This document shows positions 15,014-22,563 of a DNA stretch of 25,359 bases, in pieces. The DNA lies in assembly GCA_018676275.1 (NCBI GenBank), contig JABHFC010000110.1:1-25359 (forward strand). Reading direction: 5' to 3'. The position numbers and the translations under genes are program-made. The notes beneath the pieces are model-generated. The model ran no database searches. It saw only the letters and a program-made list of their open reading frames with translations, and had not been told where the DNA came from. Every line of letters begins with the position of its first letter. Positions within the stretch are counted from its first letter, which is position 1. This stretch comes from Gammaproteobacteria bacterium (GTDB lineage: Bacteria; Pseudomonadota; Gammaproteobacteria; Eutrophobiales; Eutrophobiaceae).

Positions 15014-16333
15014 TTACACAAAGTAATCTTTCAAATTAATATCATTCGCGCCCGGGATACGTTTACGTTCGAACTCCGTTTCCCTGCCCCAGGGTTTGGT
15101 GGCATCAATACCCAGACGTGAACGGTATATTTTATCCGGATCTCTAAAAAAGCCAGGTACATCAGGTATTACTGTTAACCTTGTATCAACCCGACTACGA
15201 GTCAACACTGCCCACCAGACATCATCAAAATTATGAATATCTACATCTTCATCTACAACAATACAAATTTTGTTGTACTGAAAGTGAGACGTAAACGTTT
15301 TCAGGATCACCTGTTTGGCATGTCCATCAAACTGCGGTTGAATGCGGACAATAGTATGCATGGGTGACGGACTACAGCTGACATCCAGGATCCCTGGCAA
15401 GCTTTTGATCAATTCCCGGTAAGTTCTGGTTGCAAATGAAACCTCCAGGGCGCGTAAGTCCTCAGGATATCCACACAATAAGCCATGGAAATACCCATCC
15501 TTGAGCCAGGTTACCGTATCTATTTCAAACACATGATTTTCGTTTATACCAACGTAATAGCCGAGGAATTCGCCGAACGGTCCTTCCTTTTTACGGACAT
15601 TCGGCAGAATGCGTCCCTCGATCACAACCTGGGTATCGGCCGGCACTGAAAGATCAATACTGCGGCACTTACGCATCGGAATTTTTCCACCACGAATCTG
15701 TGATGCGATAGCCATCTCATCAACTTCGGTTGGCACAGATGCACAGGCTGCCAGAAAAACCTCTGTCGGCGGACCGATTAATATTGCTACTTCCAGTGCT
15801 TCATTTTTTTCTTCAGCTTTAGCCTGATATTTGATCAGATCATGAGGTGGTGCCAGTCGCACCAGAAGTTCTTTGTCATCCACCATCATTGAGCGGCAAA
15901 AAGATAAATTTGGTATGCCGGTTTCCGGGTCTTTTGCCAGGAATATTCCAGCCGTAATATAGGCACCACCATCACGTTCACAGTAGGTAATATGAGGTAA
16001 ATCACTCATCTTGCCCTCGACAATATCAGCCTCATCCGCAAGATGCTCTTCATAATCGTCAGCTGAAGGAAGCTCAGTATTAACGAGACTGTCCCATTGT
16101 TTACAGAAATTACCCAGGGTCGTTCCTGTTAATTCACAAAGACGTCGGTGACTACCGTAAATATTCGATATAACCGGCAACGCGGTTTTTTTAACATTTT
16201 TAAATAAGATGGGGTTATCGTTTTGCTGTTGTGAGCGTGATACTACCGCCGCGAGTTCGAATTTTGGATCGACTTCGCGCTCAACGATATTCATTTCCCC
16301 ACGAGCAATCAGTTTTTCAATATAATCACGCAT
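15014..16333 (-). CDS. UbiD-family (de)carboxylase, first copy
   Basis: The 439-residue protein carries the UbiD catalytic residues: R147 (LSFCRSMM) and the E250-GPFG-E255 motif (compare R173, E277, E282 of fungal Fdc1). The EGPFGEFLGYY box and the C-terminal DATKPWGRETEFER are typical. UbiD enzymes use prenylated FMN for reversible decarboxylation of unsaturated, aromatic or heteroaromatic acids. No UbiX gene is in the window, so the cofactor would come from elsewhere in the genome. The ATG at 16333 lacks a clear ribosome-binding site. It is read divergently from the MoxR gene across a 186-base gap and converges with the CobW-type gene. Its sequence is clearly different from the second copy at 20069, so the two probably act on different acids. 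Confidence 0.92.
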   Translation of the reverse strand: MRDYIEKLIARGEMNIVEREVDPKFELAAVVSRSQQQNDNPILFKNVKKTALPVISNIYGSHRRLCELTGTTLGNFCKQWDSLVNTELPSADDYEEHLADEADIVEGKMSDLPHITYCERDGGAYITAGIFLAKDPETGIPNLSFCRSMMVDDKELLVRLAPPHDLIKYQAKAEEKNEALEVAILIGPPTEVFLAACASVPTEVDEMAIASQIRGGKIPMRKCRSIDLSVPADTQVVIEGRILPNVRKKEGPFGEFLGYYVGINENHVFEIDTVTWLKDGYFHGLLCGYPEDLRALEVSFATRTYRELIKSLPGILDVSCSPSPMHTIVRIQPQFDGHAKQVILKTFTSHFQYNKICIVVDEDVDIHNFDDVWWAVLTRSRVDTRLTVIPDVPGFFRDPDKIYRSRLGIDATKPWGRETEFERKRIPGANDINLKDYFV

Positions 16334-16414
16334 TGTTTATATTACTATCACAGGTTTTCAGGAACAGGAAACAGCTCTTTAATTTACGATACAGGCATAT
16401 CATGCTAACACGAT

Positions 16415-16434
16415 TATTAACTATATTGTTAATA
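16415..16434. promoter_or_regulatory. Inverted repeat between the divergent UbiD and MoxR genes
   Basis: TATTAAC, six bases, GTTAATA: seven-base perfect arms in the 186-base shared intergenic region, 82 bases from the UbiD start and 86 from the MoxR start. The near-central position suggests an operator acting both ways, but the arms are AT-rich and the region is too, so chance is a real alternative. Confidence 0.35.
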
Positions 16435-16519
16435 TTACTTAGTGAATGTATAGTAAATGAAGCTTAAAACCCAGCAACGATTTATTTAACAATACTGAAT
16501 AATAAACCGATTTATCACC

Positions 16520-17446
16520 ATGTTAAAATCTATTGACGAAATACAAAGCCGCTTCGCTGAGTTTGATTACATAACAGATCGCTCGCTGGCAACGACAATC
16601 TTTCTGGCCGGTAATCTGGGCAAGCCTGTTTTTCTTGAAGGCGAACCCGGTGTGGGCAAAACAGAAATAGCCAAAGTTATGTCCCAGGTCCTGGATACCG
16701 AACTGATCCGCTTACAATGCTACGAAGGTCTGGACAGTAATTCTGCAATTTATGAGTGGAACTATCTGAGACAAATGCTGGAAATCCGATTACAGGAAGC
16801 ACGTGGCATTGAAAAAGAAGAAATCGGTAATAGTATTTTCAACGCGGAATTTCTCCTGACAAGACCGCTGTTAAAAGCCATCCAGGCGAATGGTAAGCAA
16901 CCGCCAGTATTGTTGATTGACGAAGTTGATCGCTCGGATGAAGAATTTGAAGCTTTTCTGTTGGAAGTACTTTCAGATTTCCAGATCACTATTCCTGAAA
17001 TTGGCACCATAAAGGCAGAACGACCACCCATAGTCGTGCTTACTTCAAACCGGACTCGCGAGATGCATGATGCACTAAAACGTCGCTGTCTTTACCACTG
17101 GATAGACTATCCCACCTTTGAAAAGGAAATGGATATTATTTCCAAAAAAGTACCTGCCATAGAGTCAACGCTGGCAGGGCAAATCTGTCGCTTCATGGAG
17201 TTACTGCGCAAACAGGATTTCTATAAACGCCCGGGCATTGCGGAAACTATAGATTGGGCAAAAGCATTGATATCACTTGGCGTTGAAGAACTGAGTCAGG
17301 AAACCATAGATGACACTTTGTGTTGTATTCTCAAATATAAAAATGATCAGGAAAAAATATCCGATGACGATATGCAAAAACTCATTGCTTTAACGAAAAA
17401 CATTAAAGGTGGACCTACCATTAAAGGTCAGGGTAGCCTGAATTAG
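16520..17446 (+). CDS. MoxR-family AAA+ ATPase (CoxD-like)
   Basis: The 308-residue protein has Walker A GEPGVGKT at 41-48, Walker B LLIDEVD at 131-137, a sensor-1 Asn at about 177 (LTSNRTRE) and an arginine-finger region LKRRC near 187. MoxR ATPases work with VWA-domain partners to remodel or mature metalloenzymes. In Oligotropha, CoxD with CoxE and CoxF is needed to build the sulfurated Mo centre of CO dehydrogenase. Its partner follows at 17506 on the same strand. The CoxG-like and Cox-type subunit genes lie a few kilobases away on the other strand, so the likely client is that hydroxylase; this is an inference. No strong ribosome-binding site is seen before the ATG. Confidence 0.93.
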   Translation: MLKSIDEIQSRFAEFDYITDRSLATTIFLAGNLGKPVFLEGEPGVGKTEIAKVMSQVLDTELIRLQCYEGLDSNSAIYEWNYLRQMLEIRLQEARGIEKEEIGNSIFNAEFLLTRPLLKAIQANGKQPPVLLIDEVDRSDEEFEAFLLEVLSDFQITIPEIGTIKAERPPIVVLTSNRTREMHDALKRRCLYHWIDYPTFEKEMDIISKKVPAIESTLAGQICRFMELLRKQDFYKRPGIAETIDWAKALISLGVEELSQETIDDTLCCILKYKNDQEKISDDDMQKLIALTKNIKGGPTIKGQGSLN

Positions 17447-17505
17447 ATGTTCCACAAAAGAATAACTGACAGTGCGCTTTCTGTAGCACATTCGGTAGTT
17501 ACAAA

Positions 17506-18708
17506 TTGTCCACTATAGACCCCGGCATTACGCTTCAATCAACTCCAACATCGATGAGCATGTTTGCTCATGTGGTAAAGTTTTCCCGCTTTTTGCATGA
17601 TGCCGGTGTTAACGTAAATTCTTCTAACCTGATGGATCTTTGTCGAAGTTTTTCTTACATAGACATTATTAACAAGGATGAATTTTATGAAACCGCAAAA
17701 TGTACCCTGATTTCCAACCGGGATTCTCTTGATATTTTTGATGCTGCATTTCGTCAATACTGGGACCAGTTTCAATTACCAACTTCCGAAGAAGCAGTAG
17801 CTGGAGATGAAGAAGACGATAGCGATCAAAATGACAGGGAGGATCAGCCCGGCAGCCAGCAACAAAATGAGAGCGGTGAGCTGAAAAACGATGCGTCTGA
17901 TGATCAGAACAGTTCAGAGTCCGATCCGGAACAAAGCGGATTCTCTGACAGAGAACTGTTGATGAAAAAAGATTTCGGTACGATGTCTGAAGCGGAAATA
18001 GAAAAGGCAAAAGATATTGTTTCTGATTTAATAGCTGTCCTGGTCAATCGAAAAAGTAAACGTTTTTCTCCGACCAAAAAAGCAGGAAGTTTTGATTTCC
18101 GGCGTATGTATCGTCACAGCATGCCTTATGGCGAATATTGTATGAAGCTTTACTACAAAAACCATCCACTGAAGAAAACCCGTCTATTATTGTTTTGTGA
18201 TGTCAGTGGCTCAATGGAGCGTTACAGTCGTTTCCTGATTCAGTTAATTGCCGCAATGACAGATAAATTGGCTGATCTTGACGTCGCCCTGTTTTCAACG
18301 CGGATGACTAATTTTACGCCTTATTTACAAAGTAAAAATCTTGATGCTTTGATTACACAAATCTCCGAACAGGTACATGACTGGGCCGGAGGCACAAATA
18401 TTGGCGGCAGCCTGCATGAACTCAACAAGAATTATGCACACAAAATGCTTCATTCAAGCACTGTCGCCATTATTTTGAGTGATGGCTGGGACCGTGGAGA
18501 TGCCAAACAAATGCGCTCTGAAATAGAAATACTAAAACGAAATGTACATAAATTGTTGTGGTTAAACCCCTTAATGGGCAGGGAAAACTATGAACCTGTC
18601 TGTCGAGGCATACAGACTGCCTTGCCTTTCCTGGATTATTTTCTTCCTGTGCATAATCTTGAAAGTCTTGCAAATGTGATCAAAACCCTGCGTACTATTA
18701 GATATTAA
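17506..18708 (+). CDS. VWA-domain protein, CoxE-like
   Basis: The protein is 400 residues from the TTG at 17506, with in-frame ATGs at 17554 and 17560. Homology-like sequence starts around MFAHVVKFSRFLHDAG, so 17554 is a fair alternative; neither has a convincing ribosome-binding site. The N-terminal helical part is followed by a long acidic, Gln/Ser-rich linker (about 95-145). The C-terminal von Willebrand A domain has a full metal-ion-dependent adhesion site: D232, S234, S236 (DVSGSM), T297 (GGTNIG) and D326 (SDGWD). Such proteins recruit clients to the partner MoxR ATPase, whose gene ends 59 bases upstream. Role: assembly or activation of a metalloenzyme, most likely the Cox-type Mo hydroxylase of this locus. 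Confidence 0.88.
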   Translation: MSTIDPGITLQSTPTSMSMFAHVVKFSRFLHDAGVNVNSSNLMDLCRSFSYIDIINKDEFYETAKCTLISNRDSLDIFDAAFRQYWDQFQLPTSEEAVAGDEEDDSDQNDREDQPGSQQQNESGELKNDASDDQNSSESDPEQSGFSDRELLMKKDFGTMSEAEIEKAKDIVSDLIAVLVNRKSKRFSPTKKAGSFDFRRMYRHSMPYGEYCMKLYYKNHPLKKTRLLLFCDVSGSMERYSRFLIQLIAAMTDKLADLDVALFSTRMTNFTPYLQSKNLDALITQISEQVHDWAGGTNIGGSLHELNKNYAHKMLHSSTVAIILSDGWDRGDAKQMRSEIEILKRNVHKLLWLNPLMGRENYEPVCRGIQTALPFLDYFLPVHNLESLANVIKTLRTIRY

Positions 18709-18799
18709 TATTTATCGAATTGAAACAGTATATGAATTCTTTACAAGTGCTTTTCGTCTGAGCAAAACTTGATTAGCCAATTGTGGATGTAAAATAAAA

Positions 18800-20053
18800 A
18801 TGCAAAAAAGTTTATCTGTTTTTCATGGCTGGTATATCGTCGCGATATCCGCCCTGGGTATTTCTTCCGGGACAGCGCCATTTTTATTCGCATCACTCGG
18901 TTTATTCATGATTCCTTTCCATAATGAATTCGGCTGGAACCGAGCCGAAATCAGCGCTGTGATACCCATCCTCGTATTGTCGGTTATGATAACTCAGCCG
19001 TTTGTCGGTCGTTTAATCGATAGAATCGGTGCTCGCACGATATTGATACCCTCAACGATTGCTTTCGCCATTCTATTAGCACTGATCCCGGCAGTAGTCA
19101 GCAAAATATGGCATCTGGGCCTGATCTTCTTTTTTATCGGCACACTTGGAGTCGCCGCAAATACGCTACCTTATTTACGTATTATTTCCGGCTGGTTCAA
19201 TAAAAAAAGAGGACTGGCAATCGGCATGTCGGTTTCTGGCATAGGCCTGGGTTATGCCTATGTACCAATTCTGGTTCAAACTATCATTGATGCTCATGGA
19301 TGGCGTGCCGCCTATTATGCATTGAGTCTGATTGTCTTGCTCGTATCAGTACCATTGATTTATTTTTTCCTGAAAGAGACACCTGAAGAATTAGGATTGT
19401 TGGCGGATGGTGAAGATCATTCAGATTCCAATGAAAAACCACAAATCAACTTTGGAATGACTTCATCAGAGACAATCAGAAAACGGGAGTTCTGGTTATT
19501 ACTTCTAATCTTTCTTTTTATATCATTTAATTTACATGGACTGATGCCACACCTGGTCCCAATGCTAAGAGATAAAGGGATCGATTCTTCAACTGCAGCG
19601 ATGATAGCATCCTGTTTAGGAATAACAGTGTTCGCCAGTCGCATACTAATAGGTTATCTGCTCGATATTTATTTCGCTCCCCGTGTTGCTCTGATTTTTT
19701 TCGCATTATCTACTATTGGTTTTGCCATATTCTCAACATCTGTAACAGTCCCTATGATGTTTCTGGCTGCAGTACTGGCGGGACTGAGTCTTGGTGCAGA
19801 GATTGATATTCTTGCTTATCTAATTGGAAAATATTTCGGACTACGTTCTTTTGGTGAAATTTATGGATTGTTATTTGTTGGTATTTTCATAGGCTCAGCG
19901 CTGGGACCGCCTGCTTATGGTTTGGGTTATGAAAACACTGGTTCCTATTCGGGCATACTCTTCATTGCTATCATTGTAAATGTGATGGCAATAATACTTA
20001 CAAGTAAACTCGGTCCATATCTGGAACCTGATAAAACAGTTGTAGCGAACTAA
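18800..20053 (+). CDS. MFS transporter, probably a carboxylate carrier
   Basis: The 417-residue protein is almost entirely hydrophobic, with about twelve membrane segments in two halves split by a hydrophilic loop (about 195-220). The loop after segment 2 has the MFS motif in the form GRLIDRIGART. The first helix region (HGWYIVAISALGISSGTAPF) and the overall layout resemble the monocarboxylate/oxalate-formate carrier branch. It sits 15 bases upstream of the second UbiD gene on the same strand. Import of the acid that the decarboxylase uses, or export of a product, is therefore the natural guess. Located in the inner membrane. Substrate is not readable from sequence. Confidence 0.9.
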   Translation: MQKSLSVFHGWYIVAISALGISSGTAPFLFASLGLFMIPFHNEFGWNRAEISAVIPILVLSVMITQPFVGRLIDRIGARTILIPSTIAFAILLALIPAVVSKIWHLGLIFFFIGTLGVAANTLPYLRIISGWFNKKRGLAIGMSVSGIGLGYAYVPILVQTIIDAHGWRAAYYALSLIVLLVSVPLIYFFLKETPEELGLLADGEDHSDSNEKPQINFGMTSSETIRKREFWLLLLIFLFISFNLHGLMPHLVPMLRDKGIDSSTAAMIASCLGITVFASRILIGYLLDIYFAPRVALIFFALSTIGFAIFSTSVTVPMMFLAAVLAGLSLGAEIDILAYLIGKYFGLRSFGEIYGLLFVGIFIGSALGPPAYGLGYENTGSYSGILFIAIIVNVMAIILTSKLGPYLEPDKTVVAN

Positions 20054-20068
20054 ACACGGGAAAATATC

Positions 20069-21427
20069 ATGGCAATCACAGATTTGAGGCAATTCATTCA
20101 GTTACTGGAAAAAGAAAACGACTTGCTACGTATTAGCGATGAAGTTGATCTGAAATTTGATATATCGGGCTATATTCGTAACACCTCCGATGTTGAAGGA
20201 CCTGCATTACTTTTCGAAAACGTAAAGGGGTATTCCATGCCTGTTGTGGGCGGGCTTTTTTCCAGCCGTCGTTTGATGTTGAAAGCAATGGAAACGACAG
20301 AAGAAGATGCTGTCATACATTATCAGAACGCCATGAAAAACTTGTCAGAACCGCAGCTAGTCAACTCCGGTCCTTGTAAGGAAGTAATAAAGTTGGGCGC
20401 GCAGGCATCGTTGTCTGATTTCCCGATACCGATACACTCGGAACTGGACAGCGGTCCCTTTATCACGGCTGGTGTCGCCATCAGTAAAGATATTGAAGAT
20501 GGCGGTAAAAACGCATCAATATACCGTTTTGAACAACAAGCTGAGAGACAACTTGGCGTCCTTTCGCCAATACCTCATCACCTTGGTTTGCACTATCAAA
20601 AGGCGGAAGCACTGGGCAAGCCATTAGAAGTTGCTATTGCTATTGGTGTATCACCAGCTGTGCTGATCTGTACACAATGGGAAGCCGCCTATGGCGTAAA
20701 TGAATTAACACTGGCCGGGGCATTACAGGGTCAGCCATTGGAAGTTGTTAAATGTGAAACTGTCGACCTGGAAGTTCCCGCTAGTGCAGAAATTATTATT
20801 GAAGGTCTTATGTATCCTGAAAAAAGACAGATGGAAGGCCCCTTCGGTGAATTTACCGGTTACTACACATCCGCCTACCCTAAACCCTTTCTGGAAATTA
20901 GCGCGATTACCCATCGCAAGGACGCAATTTTCCAGACTGCATTGACGGGTCTGCCAACAACCGATAACCACGTGCTAAAGATGATTCCGATGGAGGCCTC
21001 ATGTTATGCCTTTCTCAAACAACGCTTCCCGGGTGTCAACAAAGTACACTTTCACGGTGCTGGCGGTGTCGGTCTACTGGCGGTAGTTTCCATCAAGCAG
21101 CATACAAAATATGAAGCCCGTAACATGTTAGCAACCATGATATCAGCGCAGGGCACCAAGCTAGTCATCGCCGTTGATGAAGATGTCGACGTTTTCGATA
21201 TGGATAAAGTGATGTGGGCTGTGTGTACCCGCAGCCAGGCAGACAAAGACCTGATTGTCCTGCCCCGGACTGCAGCCTTCCAGCTAGATCCCTCAGTACC
21301 GGAAGTCGGAGTAACAACGACGATGGGAATTGATGCGACCAAACCGTATGGAGAAGAATTTGAAGAAGTGACGACGATCCCTGGGGCAGAAAAACTACCG
21401 GATATCCTTAAGCTCTGGAAAAAATAA
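20069..21427 (+). CDS. UbiD-family (de)carboxylase, second copy
   Basis: The 452-residue protein has catalytic R153 (SIYRFEQQ) and E256-GPFG-E261, plus GIDATKPYGEEFEE near the C-terminus. It is a prenyl-FMN-dependent decarboxylase or carboxylase acting in the cytoplasm. GGGA lies seven bases before the ATG. It follows the MFS gene by 15 bases, so the pair is probably one transcript: carrier plus decarboxylase. It differs from the first copy throughout, sharing only the family boxes, which argues against recent duplication. Members of the family act on protocatechuate, pyrrole-2-carboxylate, furan dicarboxylate and phenylacrylates; which applies here is not decidable by eye. Confidence 0.93.
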   Translation: MAITDLRQFIQLLEKENDLLRISDEVDLKFDISGYIRNTSDVEGPALLFENVKGYSMPVVGGLFSSRRLMLKAMETTEEDAVIHYQNAMKNLSEPQLVNSGPCKEVIKLGAQASLSDFPIPIHSELDSGPFITAGVAISKDIEDGGKNASIYRFEQQAERQLGVLSPIPHHLGLHYQKAEALGKPLEVAIAIGVSPAVLICTQWEAAYGVNELTLAGALQGQPLEVVKCETVDLEVPASAEIIIEGLMYPEKRQMEGPFGEFTGYYTSAYPKPFLEISAITHRKDAIFQTALTGLPTTDNHVLKMIPMEASCYAFLKQRFPGVNKVHFHGAGGVGLLAVVSIKQHTKYEARNMLATMISAQGTKLVIAVDEDVDVFDMDKVMWAVCTRSQADKDLIVLPRTAAFQLDPSVPEVGVTTTMGIDATKPYGEEFEEVTTIPGAEKLPDILKLWKK

Positions 21428-21494
21428 GGTCAGGTTGCCCATTTGTGAAGAAGCCTTTCCAGCTAAAACTAATTAGTTTAAGGAATTAAAGATT

Positions 21495-22367
21495 TCAGTT
21501 GAGCATGTACCATTCAAACTCACAATATGTTTTATAACCGATAGACATCCAAAATGGATCGGCAGCTTTTGCTTCTGCAAAAAATGATGACATGACATAA
21601 CCTTCATCCCTGGCATCGAAAAGAGGTTTCGTTACCAACCGCCTGGCAATGCCCATCTTCCGACATTCAGGTATCACCGAGCACTGGTGTAATTCTACGA
21701 GCTTGCATGGAAAACCCGTCGGATATAACACTGCCTGTGCTGCACCCACCATCTTTCCATCAAGCCATGCACCGTAAAACTTTACCCTGGGAGCTGCCTT
21801 TTTATCACGTAATTTGCCGTAAGTTTGTACCTCGCAGCCAGTTGAATGGAAATATTCATTAAATCCCATTATGTTTACGCGTGCCCAGTCCTCGAATTCT
21901 TCATCTGTTTTGATTTCGCGAATATCCAGTTGTGAATTATCTTCTGGTAATCGTAATGGACTTTTTCTAACACTCTCTTCATCAAGTAAGGACAGATCGT
22001 AAGCCATGCCTGGAAAACTGGCCACCAGTTCAAAGCCATGATCCATTAATTTTTGAGCGAGATTGGCAGGAGTTGAAGATGGGCCAAGCGCCCATATCGG
22101 AGGTAGTTCGCCATTTTTGATTCGAGCGGCAATTTCTGAAATCCGTTGATCCACATTTGCTTCAGTAAATTGCGTATCAAATAGCCAGTTGGGGTACTCG
22201 CTGGGTGGGTCAGTGCGTAACCAGCAAATATCACCTTCGTTATGAAATCCCCAATCTTCCCTTACTTCAAATAAAGGTGGTGTAAATAAGCTTGCGACAT
22301 TGTAAAAAATTCGATCAATTATATTGATCACTTCAGTGTCACCAAGTTCCTGAAAAGTTTTACTCAT
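21495..22367 (-). CDS. GNAT-family N-acetyltransferase
   Basis: The 290-residue protein has a C-terminal GNAT domain (about 150-290). The acetyl-CoA-binding motif is CRKMGIARRLVTKPLF near 235-250 (Q/R-x-x-G-x-G/A), preceded by the strand VELHQCSVIP. The N-terminal 150 residues are less conserved and may bind the substrate or be a degenerate second GNAT half. The acceptor is unknown. The gene converges with the second UbiD gene and lies downstream of the TonB receptor gene, but the terminator at 22511-22549 separates it from that transcript, so it probably has its own promoter within 22368-22510. No obvious tie to the catabolic genes. Confidence 0.82.
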   Translation of the reverse strand: MSKTFQELGDTEVINIIDRIFYNVASLFTPPLFEVREDWGFHNEGDICWLRTDPPSEYPNWLFDTQFTEANVDQRISEIAARIKNGELPPIWALGPSSTPANLAQKLMDHGFELVASFPGMAYDLSLLDEESVRKSPLRLPEDNSQLDIREIKTDEEFEDWARVNIMGFNEYFHSTGCEVQTYGKLRDKKAAPRVKFYGAWLDGKMVGAAQAVLYPTGFPCKLVELHQCSVIPECRKMGIARRLVTKPLFDARDEGYVMSSFFAEAKAADPFWMSIGYKTYCEFEWYMLN

Positions 22368-22510
22368 ATGGTCATTTCATATTCGCGCAAGGGTAAATAA
22401 ACTTAACTCGCTACTTATCTGAAATTAATAGACAGAACTGCTATATACGATAAATACTATTATATAAAACAGATAATTCAGTAAGAAACAAATTTAATGA
22501 AGCCGAAACA

Positions 22511-22549
22511 AAAAAGCCACCCGGACAGAATGCTCCATCCGGGTGACTT
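22511..22549 (-). terminator. Intrinsic terminator of the TonB-dependent receptor gene
   Basis: On the minus strand, CACCCGGA and TCCGGGTG form a perfect eight-base GC-rich stem (22538-22545 with 22518-22525, loop of 12). Further pairing occurs across one mismatch, and GGCTTTTTTG follows directly, supplying the T-run. It starts about 15 bases after the receptor stop codon. Confidence 0.9.
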
Positions 22550-22563
22550 ATTAATTAATGCAG

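Noticed and set aside
9605..21427. Furan (HMF/furoate) degradation cluster
   Set aside because: Mo hydroxylase and UbiD genes recall hmfABC and hmfF, but no CoA ligase, thioesterase or HmfE-like gene is present, and the amidohydrolases point to nitrogen substrates.
21466..21479. AAACTAATTAGTTT palindrome between convergent genes as a shared terminator
   Set aside because: Short, fully AT-rich stem without a following T-run on either strand; too weak to call.
22415..22476. TTATCTG ... CAGATAA distant inverted repeat upstream of the GNAT gene
   Set aside because: Arms of seven bases are 48 bases apart in AT-rich DNA; likely chance.
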